DNA from: Chryseobacterium sp. CY350
Lineage (GTDB): Bacteria; Bacteroidota; Bacteroidia; Flavobacteriales; Weeksellaceae
Assembly: GCF_027945075.1 (NCBI RefSeq)
Contig: NZ_CP116034.1
Coordinates: forward strand, 1,178,001-1,242,000
Length of the DNA stretch: 64,000 nucleotides
Direction of reading: 5' to 3'
The stretch's first letter is position 1; each line of letters begins with the position of its first letter. The notes under the pieces are model-generated. The model was given only the letters and a program-made list of their open reading frames with translations. It ran no database searches and was not told where the DNA came from. Positions 17,360-24,683 of this stretch are shown here, in pieces. The position numbers and the translations under genes were made by a program.

Positions 17360-19870
17360 TTATTTAAAATTTTCAATCGCTTTGTTGATTGCGTCGATCT
17401 GCGGATTAATGTTTGAAGCTTTTTGAGGATTTTGCTTCAGAAGTTCCATTTTCTTATTCAATCCGTCTTTCAGCATTTGGGAAATCATCATTTTTACCTG
17501 AGGATTTTCTCCCATCTGACCTTTTGCCTGACCTAAAATTTTCGTGATGCTTTGTGTCGCTTCCAAATTATCAGAAGTCATGATCCAGCTGTATCCTTCT
17601 TCTGCAACTTTCCCCAACTCAGGATTCTGGAACTTTAAGAAGGGATAAAATGCGACCAACGGAGCAATATTCGACATCTGAGACGTCACTTTATTTTTAA
17701 CAATAATTGGTAACATCTGGCTTAATAGCTCTTCAGAAGCACCTTCCAAATCTATTTTATCTGCCAGAGTATTTGCTTTAGAAGGATCAACCGCTAAAAC
17801 TGCCGCCACAGAATTTGCTTTTACTGAATTTGAAACGGCATTAGCACCTTTTTCAAAAATCGGAAGATATTTTTTATCTTTTACTTTAGCTAAAGCAGCA
17901 ATCGCGGCACCTTGAACCAGAGTCTTTGGATCATTTGAAGCTAACTTTTCAACATCAGCTCCCAATAATTTCATTTGCTCGCCGTTGGATAAATCTGCTA
18001 ATTCCAAAGCTTTTTTTCTTACTCTGAAATAAGGATCTTTCAATGCGGCAGATAATAGTTTTGTCGCTGCAGGATTTTTACCAACCTGATCTTTTATTGC
18101 ATTTAAAGCATTATATCTGCTTTTAAATTCTTTAGACCCAATAAACTGCATCAAGTTTTGTTCGGGAGTTTTAGTTTCTGTAACATCTGCAACCAATATT
18201 CCGTCAGCATTGATATTCACCAGGTCAGGATTTTTTGAAACGTCAAAAGTGAATGTATTTTTCGCAGCTGCATTCACCCAAACCTGCTGTCTTTTTGGCT
18301 TGCCATTATCATAAACATCAATCGCCAAAGGAAATTCAAAAGGCAATTCCTGTGATTGATTAACAACAACGGTAACCTGCTTTTTTACGGGTTCAAAAGT
18401 GTAAGAATAATTTAGTTTCGGATGTCCGCTTCCGAAATACCATTGATTAAAGAACCAATTAAGATCTCTTCCCGAAACTTTTTCAAATGATAATCTCAAT
18501 TGATGAGCTTCTGCATTTTTGTATTCATACGTTTTCAGATAGTCATTCATTCCGGCAAAAAAAGCTTCGTCGCCCAAATAATTTCTCAGCATATGAAGAA
18601 TTCCACCGCCTTTTTGATAGGTTACAAGATCGAAAACATCTTCACGGGAATCATAATCAAATCTCACTAAATCTTTTTTGAAATCTGAAGGATTGTGAAT
18701 ATAATTATTCACGTCTTCCATCTGATGGTAATCTGCCTGATCTTTTCCGTACTTATATTCGTTCCAAAGGTATTCTGAATAATTGGCAAAAGACTCATTA
18801 ACCGTCAGATTACTCCAGCTTTCTGCCGTCACCAAATCACCAAACCAATGGTGAAACAACTCGTGTGCGATCGTATCTTCCCACTTATTTTCGTCGATCA
18901 ATTGTCCCGGTTTTTGTAGAATATCGCTTCCGTGAAGTGTTGCTGTAGTATTTTCCATCGCGCCACTTACATAATCTCTTCCCGAAATCTGTGCATATTT
19001 TGCCCACGGATAATCGTAACCCAGTTTTTTTGAGAAAAACTCGATCATTTCAGGAGTGTTTCCGTAGATCTGTTTTGCGTAAGGTTCGTATTCTTTTTCG
19101 ATATAATAATCGACCGCAATATTTTTCCATTTATCTTTTACAACTGCATATTCACCAACTCCCATGAAGAAAAGATAGGTTGAATGCCGTTTATCCATCA
19201 CCCAATGATCGGTTCGCATTCCGTTTGATTCTTTTTGAGTATCTTTTAAAAGACCGTTCGAAAGAGTAACATATTTTTCAGGAACTGTCATGAATATTTC
19301 CTGAGTCGTTTTCTGAATAGATTTATCAATTGTGGGAAACCACGCTGATGAAGATTCGGTTTCGCCCTGCGTCCAGATTTGTGTCGGTTTATTGGGATCC
19401 TGACCTTGAGCATTTATGAAATAAAGACCTTTTGCATCGCTTATTGCCATACTTCCTTCCTGTTTCACCTCGTTTGGTCTCGCTGTATATTTGATATAAA
19501 CCGTATAATCCTGATTTTTCTGGTATGTTTTATCTAAAACAATCTTTAAAACATCATTTTTATAATCAAATTTTAAAGGAGATTTCTTCCCGTTGTTATC
19601 TAAAGCCACCTCATGAATCAACATACCTTTTGCATCTAGAACCAACTCATTTGTTGCATAGAAATATGGTGCAGCAGTCAACCATTCTTCTCCGTTCATC
19701 TGCTCTTTCTGATAATCAAAACTGACTTTAAGTTTGGTATGCTTTAGCTCAGTAACTTTCGAAGGCGTTGCTCTGTAGACTTTTTCTCTACCAGAAGTTT
19801 CGGTTTGTGCTGATATATTTCCGGAGACAAAAGCACCGAGCATCGCAATAGATAAAATGATTTTCTTCAT
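17360..19870 (-). CDS. M1 family zinc aminopeptidase, exported
   Basis: 836 residues from MKKIILSIAMLGAF; the signal peptide ends ...GNISA followed by Gln (SAQTETSG). The frame stays open 22 codons further upstream, but the signal peptide fixes the start at 19870. Zinc-site HELFHHWFGDLVT with the third ligand Glu in LTVNESFANYSE, and the substrate-binding GAMENTT loop, identify an M1 (PepN/LTA4H-like) enzyme that trims N-terminal residues from peptides. The catalytic domain is followed by a C-terminal helical repeat region (about 570-836, HEAT-like). It is expected in the periplasm or at the outer membrane, where it would process peptides for uptake. Confidence 0.93.
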   Translation of the reverse strand: MKKIILSIAMLGAFVSGNISAQTETSGREKVYRATPSKVTELKHTKLKVSFDYQKEQMNGEEWLTAAPYFYATNELVLDAKGMLIHEVALDNNGKKSPLKFDYKNDVLKIVLDKTYQKNQDYTVYIKYTARPNEVKQEGSMAISDAKGLYFINAQGQDPNKPTQIWTQGETESSSAWFPTIDKSIQKTTQEIFMTVPEKYVTLSNGLLKDTQKESNGMRTDHWVMDKRHSTYLFFMGVGEYAVVKDKWKNIAVDYYIEKEYEPYAKQIYGNTPEMIEFFSKKLGYDYPWAKYAQISGRDYVSGAMENTTATLHGSDILQKPGQLIDENKWEDTIAHELFHHWFGDLVTAESWSNLTVNESFANYSEYLWNEYKYGKDQADYHQMEDVNNYIHNPSDFKKDLVRFDYDSREDVFDLVTYQKGGGILHMLRNYLGDEAFFAGMNDYLKTYEYKNAEAHQLRLSFEKVSGRDLNWFFNQWYFGSGHPKLNYSYTFEPVKKQVTVVVNQSQELPFEFPLAIDVYDNGKPKRQQVWVNAAAKNTFTFDVSKNPDLVNINADGILVADVTETKTPEQNLMQFIGSKEFKSRYNALNAIKDQVGKNPAATKLLSAALKDPYFRVRKKALELADLSNGEQMKLLGADVEKLASNDPKTLVQGAAIAALAKVKDKKYLPIFEKGANAVSNSVKANSVAAVLAVDPSKANTLADKIDLEGASEELLSQMLPIIVKNKVTSQMSNIAPLVAFYPFLKFQNPELGKVAEEGYSWIMTSDNLEATQSITKILGQAKGQMGENPQVKMMISQMLKDGLNKKMELLKQNPQKASNINPQIDAINKAIENFK

Positions 19871-19892
19871 TTCTTCCTTTATTATTTTTGGA

Positions 19893-20123
19893 TTATTTTT
19901 TAGAATTATTTTTTGTAATGATATCGAAAATATCATTGACTAACGTTTCGTAATCTCCCGTTTTCAGCTGTTCTTTAGTTTTAGCAAAAGCTTTTTTGAG
20001 TTCGCTTTCCGGGTTTTCATCGTCAATGATTTCGATGGAAGCAACTCCTTTTATTTGCAGTAAAATTTGTTTTAAATTCTCTGCATCAATATTTTGCTCT
20101 AAGGTAATTTTAATCGATTTCAT
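19893..20123 (-). CDS. Small hypothetical protein upstream of the aminopeptidase
   Basis: 76 residues from MKSIKITLEQNIDAENLK; an in-frame Met 8 codons further up is less likely, as the conserved-looking part starts here. The sequence alternates strand and helix (KITLEQ, helix ENLKQILLQI, strand GVASIEIIDD), as in a ferredoxin-like half-fold, then has a charged helix with AFAKTKEQLKTGDYETLVNDIF. It resembles small antitoxin-like or metal-binding-like folds, but no motif decides this. It lies 22 nt upstream of the aminopeptidase on the same strand and is probably co-transcribed with it. Confidence 0.6.
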   Translation of the reverse strand: MKSIKITLEQNIDAENLKQILLQIKGVASIEIIDDENPESELKKAFAKTKEQLKTGDYETLVNDIFDIITKNNSKK

Positions 20124-20157
20124 ATTCAATAAGTAGTTTTTTATCAAGAATAGTTAC

Positions 20158-20189
20158 AAAAAAAGTGAAGTTTCGGGACTTCACTTTTT
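20158..20189. terminator. Terminator downstream of thyA
   Basis: AAAAGTGAAG / CTTCACTTTT, a perfect 10-bp stem with an 8-nt loop flanked by A and T tracts. It lies about 117 nt after the thyA stop on the minus strand and just upstream of the small hypothetical gene, separating the two transcripts. Confidence 0.8.
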
Positions 20190-20305
20190 ATCTTTTATAG
20201 TAAGCTAATGGGTTCCAAAATATTTAATTTAAATAATTTAGATACGTTTTAAAAATAGTATTGTGATTTCTACGAAATGACAGACTTAAAATCACCGATC
20301 ACATT

Positions 20306-21100
20306 CTAAACTGCCACCGGAGCTTTGATTCCCGGATGTGGATCGTAATTCTCTAAGGTAAAATCTTCATAATTAAAACTGAAAATATCCTTTATTTCAG
20401 GATTTAATTTCATCGTCGGGAGCGGTCTTGGATCTCGGGAAAGCTGTCTTTCGACCTGCTCAAAATGATTATTGTAAATATGAACATCACCAAAACTATG
20501 AACGTAATCTCCCACTTCAAGATCACAAACCTGCGCAACCATCATGAGTAACAACGCGTAACTTGCAATATTAAAAGGAACTCCAAGAAAAACATCTGCG
20601 CTTCTCTGGTATAACTGTAAAGACAATTTTCCATCTGCGACATAGAACTGAAACAAGGCGTGACACGGTGCCAAAGCCATATTGGGAATCTCTGCAACGT
20701 TCCATGCAGAAACAATTAATCTTCTGGAATCAGGATTTTTCTTTATCTGATCAATTACTTCTGAAATCTGGTCAACCACTTTATTGTCTGCGCCATTCCA
20801 GCTTCTCCACTGCGCACCGTAAACAGGACCTAAATCACCATTTTCATCTGCCCACTCATCCCAAATACTTACGCCATTGTCATTTAAATACTTAACATTG
20901 GTATCGCCTTTTAAAAACCACAATAACTCATAAATAATTGATTTAAGATGAACTTTTTTGGTAGTCACCATCGGGAAACCTTTCGATAAATCATATCGCA
21001 ACTGATACCCGAAAACACTTCTCGTTCCCGTTCCTGTGCGGTCTGTTTTTTCTGTTCCGTTTTCTTTGATGTGTTTTAGAAGGTCTAAATAGTTTTGCAT
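20306..21100 (-). CDS. thyA: Thymidylate synthase
   Basis: Methylates dUMP to dTMP using methylene-tetrahydrofolate. 264 residues, the same length as the E. coli enzyme. Catalytic Cys in [14 protein letters not shown], the dUMP-binding Arg pair in [31 protein letters not shown], and the C-terminal [10 protein letters not shown] are all intact. No dihydrofolate reductase gene is adjacent in the window. Confidence 0.98.
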   Translation of the reverse strand: MQNYLDLLKHIKENGTEKTDRTGTGTRSVFGYQLRYDLSKGFPMVTTKKVHLKSIIYELLWFLKGDTNVKYLNDNGVSIWDEWADENGDLGPVYGAQWRSWNGADNKVVDQISEVIDQIKKNPDSRRLIVSAWNVAEIPNMALAPCHALFQFYVADGKLSLQLYQRSADVFLGVPFNIASYALLLMMVAQVCDLEVGDYVHSFGDVHIYNNHFEQVERQLSRDPRPLPTMKLNPEIKDIFSFNYEDFTLENYDPHPGIKAPVAV

Positions 21101-21406
21101 AATTATTTTTTAATGCATTTAATAGGTATTATTTTCCTGCTTCAATTGTTCGATCATTTGGTCTTTTTGCTTAATGTACAGTCGAAATTTAATAATGACA
21201 GTGTACTTTTTTGTAAAAACCTTCATCTTCAAATTAAACTGCAAATATAGGTCTTTTAGTTTCTTTGGAAAATTTCTATTCGTTAATGTTCTTTAAAAAA
21301 TAGTTTTCTGATAACAAAATATAACTATTAAACAATCATTTTTCAAATTGTCATTTTAGAAGAAAAGTAAACTTGAATGAAGCAATAGTAAATTTTATGT
21401 TCACTC
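21101..21406. other. Intergenic region upstream of thyA
   Basis: 306 bp of AT-rich sequence with no gene. A minus-strand TATATTTG (21242-21249) could be the -7 element of a thyA promoter with a leader of about 135 nt. I see no terminator hairpin for the gene to the right. Confidence 0.4.
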
Positions 21407-22060
21407 TTATTGCAACAATCTTACAGAAACATCTTTGGTATTCCCTTTGAGAGATTTTAATTTTCCGAAATTTTCTTTATCAATGATGGTGTCATTCCAA
21501 TAATCTAAACTGAGATTGCCGAACCTAATAAGTTTTCCGATTCTGCTGTGATTGCCAATTTCTTTTATTCCGTAGTCAATCGGTATATTTCCTATTGATT
21601 TTAACTGACCAAATTTGCTGTTATCAATCAAATCGTAAGAATAATAATCAATTTCTATATTTCCAATCTTTTTCACTTTTAATTCTTTTGACTGGTCGGA
21701 TGTTTCCCAATATTCGATATTTACATCTCCTATTTTTTTGAATCGTTCATTTTTTGTGAGGTTTTTATCCCACTGGTCATAATAATCAATTTTTAGATCT
21801 CCAATGCTCTTAAGTTTACCATTCTTAAAGGCATCCTGATAACCAAACTCATTATAATATTTTACTTCACCACCCATTTCATCTGAATAGAAATTTGTGA
21901 TATTTCCATCTTTACTGAGTGTAATGACTAGATTTTCTACTTTAAGATCAACAGATTCCAGCTTATAAGTTTTCGCTGAAACATAAGCTTGAACTTGACT
22001 ATAAACTAAAGAATGAAGAGCTAAGAATAAAACCGAAAAAGAAACTCTAAGATTTTTCAT
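21407..22060 (-). CDS. Exported protein with KxIGNIxIDYY repeats
   Basis: 217 residues. A signal peptide (MKNLRVSFSVLFLALHSLVYS, then Gln) precedes an N-terminal beta-rich section (about 25-75). This is followed by five tandem 22-25-residue units that share the pattern [KR]-x-[IF]-G-[DN]-[ILV]-x-[IL]-[DE]-Y-[YW]: KSIGDLKIDYY, KKIGDVNIEYW, KKIGNIEIDYY, KSIGNIPIDYG and IRFGNLSLDYW. Such regular short beta units suggest a beta-sheet stack or beta-solenoid. I do not recognise a family with known function. It starts 3 nt after the GreA-like gene and is co-transcribed with it. Confidence 0.75.
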   Translation of the reverse strand: MKNLRVSFSVLFLALHSLVYSQVQAYVSAKTYKLESVDLKVENLVITLSKDGNITNFYSDEMGGEVKYYNEFGYQDAFKNGKLKSIGDLKIDYYDQWDKNLTKNERFKKIGDVNIEYWETSDQSKELKVKKIGNIEIDYYSYDLIDNSKFGQLKSIGNIPIDYGIKEIGNHSRIGKLIRFGNLSLDYWNDTIIDKENFGKLKSLKGNTKDVSVRLLQ

Positions 22061-22063
22061 GCT

Positions 22064-22504
22064 TTACCAGATTTTTTCAATTGTTTGAGTAACCGTACTC
22101 ATTATAAAAGTTTCAGATTCTTTTTTTCCGAACATTTCTTTTGCTAAAGGAGATTCGCCGGAGATGGTCATGATCTTTTTATCTTCAAAAGCAATTTCAC
22201 CAACGGAAGCAGAAATGTAAAACAGACCTTTATCCGTTTTCACAAGAGCACCGTTCTGAACTTTCTCGCAGGTTTCGGCACTTAATTTCTGAAGAAAACT
22301 CTGTTGATTTAAGGTCTCATTGAGTTGTCTCTGAACATTATTTATTTCCTGTTGCAACATTTCGCGACCTGTTTCATATTTATCGCCCATAGAACTTTTG
22401 GTGTCGTTGCTTGAAGCACGCGTTTCATTAATTAGATTTTCAAAAACACTAATTTTCTGCGAAATCTTATTTTTAAGTATTTTAAGTATTTCTTCTTTGT
22501 TCAT
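22064..22504 (-). CDS. GreA/GreB-like protein (coiled coil plus FKBP-like domain)
   Basis: 146 residues: an N-terminal helical hairpin (about 1-75) with SSMGDKYETGREMLQQEINNVQ and a C-terminal FKBP-like domain (about 80-146) with GALVKTDKGLFYISASVGEI and ISGESPLAKEMFGKK. Both parts match the layout of Gre factors, which rescue backtracked RNA polymerase through acidic residues at the coiled-coil tip. However, the sequence is divergent and the usual GreA N-terminal motif is not clear. Database entries for similar proteins often carry the wrong name of 3-oxoacyl-ACP synthase. Whether it binds RNA polymerase is untested. Confidence 0.65.
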   Translation of the reverse strand: MNKEEILKILKNKISQKISVFENLINETRASSNDTKSSMGDKYETGREMLQQEINNVQRQLNETLNQQSFLQKLSAETCEKVQNGALVKTDKGLFYISASVGEIAFEDKKIMTISGESPLAKEMFGKKESETFIMSTVTQTIEKIW

Positions 22505-22545
22505 TTAATTGTCTTTAAATTAGAGGTATTTAAACATCCAGTTTT

Positions 22546-22592
22546 GGCTAAAGCCCATATTTTGACAAAATGAAAGCGGGCTAAAGCCCGCT
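22546..22592. repeat. REP-type hairpin with GCTAAAGC loop
   Basis: Two hairpins with the same TAAA loop: GGC-TAAA-GCC (22546-22555) and AGCGGGC-TAAA-GCCCGCT (22575-22592). The 15-nt word GTTTTGGCTAAAGCC recurs at 28483-28497. In both places it lies just upstream of a minus-strand start codon. This is a second interspersed family, different from the CTAC-CAGAT REPs near 7-8 kb. Confidence 0.7.
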
Positions 22593-22630
22593 CCTATTGA
22601 CAATCTTAAACTTTAAGACTAATTTAAATA

Positions 22631-23977
22631 TTATTTTTCGAAAACAGCAAAGTCGGATACTTTAAAATTAAAATCTTTTCCTGTTGCGAAATCACGTTTT
22701 GTTTTCTCAAAAACATTTTTAAATTCTCCTGATACCTTTTCATCCTGAATCGAAAAACTGACTGGTTCTTTAGAAAAATTTAAAACAACCAAAACTTCAT
22801 TTTTACCATTTTTCCTTACGTAAGCCAAAATTTTATCGTTGGCTGTTGTATTAAGAAGATACGTAGAAACTGCAGAGTCGCCGCCTCGAAGCGCAGGATT
22901 TGAAGACTTTAAATTTAAAAGAGTTTTATAAAAGTCTGCCATTTCGTATTTCCCATTCCATTCGATCACATCTTTTTCAAAAAATTCAAGTCTTTTCATA
23001 TTTGGGAGTTCCTGGCCAGAATATAAAAGCGGAATTCCGTTCCATGTCGCGGAAAACACAGCAATTGGCTTTGTAATATCACCATATTTTTCAAACTCGG
23101 TTCCGTTCCATGAGTTTTCATCATGATTGGTCGTAAACCAGGCGCGCATAGAAGAATCTCCTATTGCAGAATATTTTTTTAGTAATTCTGTGAGCTCAGA
23201 TAGTGGTTCGTTATTTTTATAATAATCAGCAGATTTGTGCATCCATTTCCATGAATAACTTGCATCAAAAACCTTCCCATAATCCGGATTTTCGAGCTCA
23301 TCATATTCACCTATAAAAAATAATGGCTTTAGTTTTTCAACTTCAGGTCTGGCTTCTTCCCAAAAGTCTACTTCTACCCAAGATGCAAGATCGCATCTGA
23401 AACCGTCGATATTGGTTTCTTTTACCCAAAATTTCATGGCGTCGATCATCGCCTTTCTCATCTCCTTATTCTTGTAATCTAATTCGATGATATCATCCAT
23501 CCCTGAAGCCTTGTGAAAACTACCGTCCGGATCTTTTAAATAAAATTCCGGATTCGTTTTTGTCCATACATGATCCCAACCCGTATGATTGGCAACCCAG
23601 TCTATAATTACATTAAAACCTAAACGATGCGCTTCGTTTACCATCTGCTTAAACTCATCCATCGTTCCGAATTCCGGATTGATGGAAGTGTAATCTGCGG
23701 CCGCGTACTGACTTCCTAAACTTCCTTTTTTGTTCTTTTGGGCAATTGGCGTAACAGGCATGAACCATAATGTCTTGACACCCATGTTTTTCAGGCGTGG
23801 CATTTCCTTTTCAAATGCTTTAAAACTGCCTTCCTTAGTATATTGCCTTAGATTGACTTCATAAATATTAGTCGTATGCTTCCATTCCGTAGGTAAATCC
23901 ATATTATTTCTGATGTTTTGTGTGGTACAAGACAAAAGTCCCAGACCAACAGTTGCGAGTAAAATTGCTTTTCTCAT
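22631..23977 (-). CDS. GH13 alpha-amylase family lipoprotein
   Basis: 448 residues with a lipobox ending LGLLSC, so it is anchored in a membrane. The four GH13 conserved regions are visible: DWVANHT (region I, Asn-His), GFRCDLA (region II, nucleophile Asp), a Glu in FIGEYDE (region III acid/base), and TTNHDEN (region IV, transition-state Asp). A C-terminal all-beta domain begins near residue 375. It cleaves alpha-glucosidic bonds; the exact specificity cannot be read. It lies 190 nt beyond the terminator of the next gene, so it is not part of the SusC/D transcript, but it adds to the saccharide-active genes in this stretch. Confidence 0.9.
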   Translation of the reverse strand: MRKAILLATVGLGLLSCTTQNIRNNMDLPTEWKHTTNIYEVNLRQYTKEGSFKAFEKEMPRLKNMGVKTLWFMPVTPIAQKNKKGSLGSQYAAADYTSINPEFGTMDEFKQMVNEAHRLGFNVIIDWVANHTGWDHVWTKTNPEFYLKDPDGSFHKASGMDDIIELDYKNKEMRKAMIDAMKFWVKETNIDGFRCDLASWVEVDFWEEARPEVEKLKPLFFIGEYDELENPDYGKVFDASYSWKWMHKSADYYKNNEPLSELTELLKKYSAIGDSSMRAWFTTNHDENSWNGTEFEKYGDITKPIAVFSATWNGIPLLYSGQELPNMKRLEFFEKDVIEWNGKYEMADFYKTLLNLKSSNPALRGGDSAVSTYLLNTTANDKILAYVRKNGKNEVLVVLNFSKEPVSFSIQDEKVSGEFKNVFEKTKRDFATGKDFNFKVSDFAVFEK

Positions 23978-24124
23978 TCATTTAATTTTAACAAAAATAA
24001 TGAATTGCAACTAAAAAGCGAATGGTGAAAGCTAAATTTCAGAACAAGTTTCAGTTTTTACTATGCAGGTCTTATCAACCAAAATTTATACAATTTTGAA
24101 TATCATCAAATCAATCCGTTATAA

Positions 24125-24152
24125 AGTAAAAAACCACTCCGAAGAGTGGTTT
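24125..24152 (-). terminator. Terminator of the small exported protein gene
   Basis: AAACCACTC-CGAA-GAGTGGTTT, a perfect 9-bp stem. On the minus strand the UUCG tetraloop hairpin is followed by a T-rich tract. Confidence 0.85.
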
Positions 24153-24168
24153 AATTTGAATTTTTATT

Positions 24169-24570
24169 TTATTGATAAATGACAACATCATCCTTTTTGA
24201 TTTGATAACCGGTTTTTTTGAATGGCGTCAGAACATAACTTTCTTTAATATTCTTTCCGCTTTTCCAGATTTTGCTTTTTCCTTTTCTCGTAAGAATAAT
24301 GCTTTTTGCTGCTTCATGCGGAATAAAAACCTCAGCACGTGTCATATTTTTGCTAAAGATAACCGCAGTCATTGAATTATAGCTTTTGTCTGAACTTACA
24401 TCGTTTAGTTTGATCTTCTGCTCAAAAACCCGCACACAGGTATTTTTAATCTGTGAATAAGTGTAACCTGCAGAGCCGATGCAACCGTGTACATCTTTAT
24501 CTCCGCCAACGTTTTGTGCAAAAGCCAGCGAACCGAGGAACATTGCACTACATAAAATTGCTTTTTTCAT
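24169..24570 (-). CDS. Small exported protein of unknown function
   Basis: 133 residues from MKKAILCSAMFLGSLAFA, with Gln right after the predicted cleavage site. Mature part: GGDKDVHGCIGSAGYTYSQ followed by NTCVRVFEQKIKL, giving two cysteines 15 residues apart that may form a disulfide, then a beta-rich domain with KSIILTRKGKSKIWKSGKN. The signature GCxxSAGYxxSxxxxxCxRxFE recurs, as I recall, in Bacteroidota secreted proteins without a known role. The start is set by the promoter at 24601-24628: the alternative ATG 11 codons upstream would fall inside the -7 element. It is a single-gene transcript with its own terminator. Confidence 0.75.
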   Translation of the reverse strand: MKKAILCSAMFLGSLAFAQNVGGDKDVHGCIGSAGYTYSQIKNTCVRVFEQKIKLNDVSSDKSYNSMTAVIFSKNMTRAEVFIPHEAAKSIILTRKGKSKIWKSGKNIKESYVLTPFKKTGYQIKKDDVVIYQ

Positions 24571-24600
24571 ACTTGAAATCATTAATGTTTTTTTAATGCG

Positions 24601-24628
24601 CAAATGTAAATTAAAAATATGATATCAA
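24601..24628 (-). promoter_or_regulatory. Bacteroidota-type promoter of the small exported protein
   Basis: On the minus strand TTG (24628-24626), 17 nt, then TACATTTG (24608-24601). Both boxes and the spacing fit the TTG-N17-23-TAnnTTTG consensus. The leader to the ATG at 24570 would be about 25 nt. Confidence 0.7.
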
Positions 24629-24648
24629 TCAAATTATTTTTTTTGCAT

Positions 24649-24674
24649 AAAAAAAGCCACTCTTGCGAATGACT
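24649..24674 (-). terminator. Probable terminator of the GH3 beta-glucosidase gene
   Basis: Imperfect stem AAAGCCACTC-TTGC-GAATGACTTT ten nt after the stop, with a run of T on the minus strand. Two mismatches make it weaker than its neighbours. Confidence 0.6.
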
Positions 24675-24683
24675 TTCAGAATA

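Noticed and set aside
22064..22504. 3-oxoacyl-ACP synthase
   Set aside because: A name that similar proteins carry in databases; the chain has neither the length nor the Cys-His-His/Asn site of a ketoacyl synthase and looks Gre-like.
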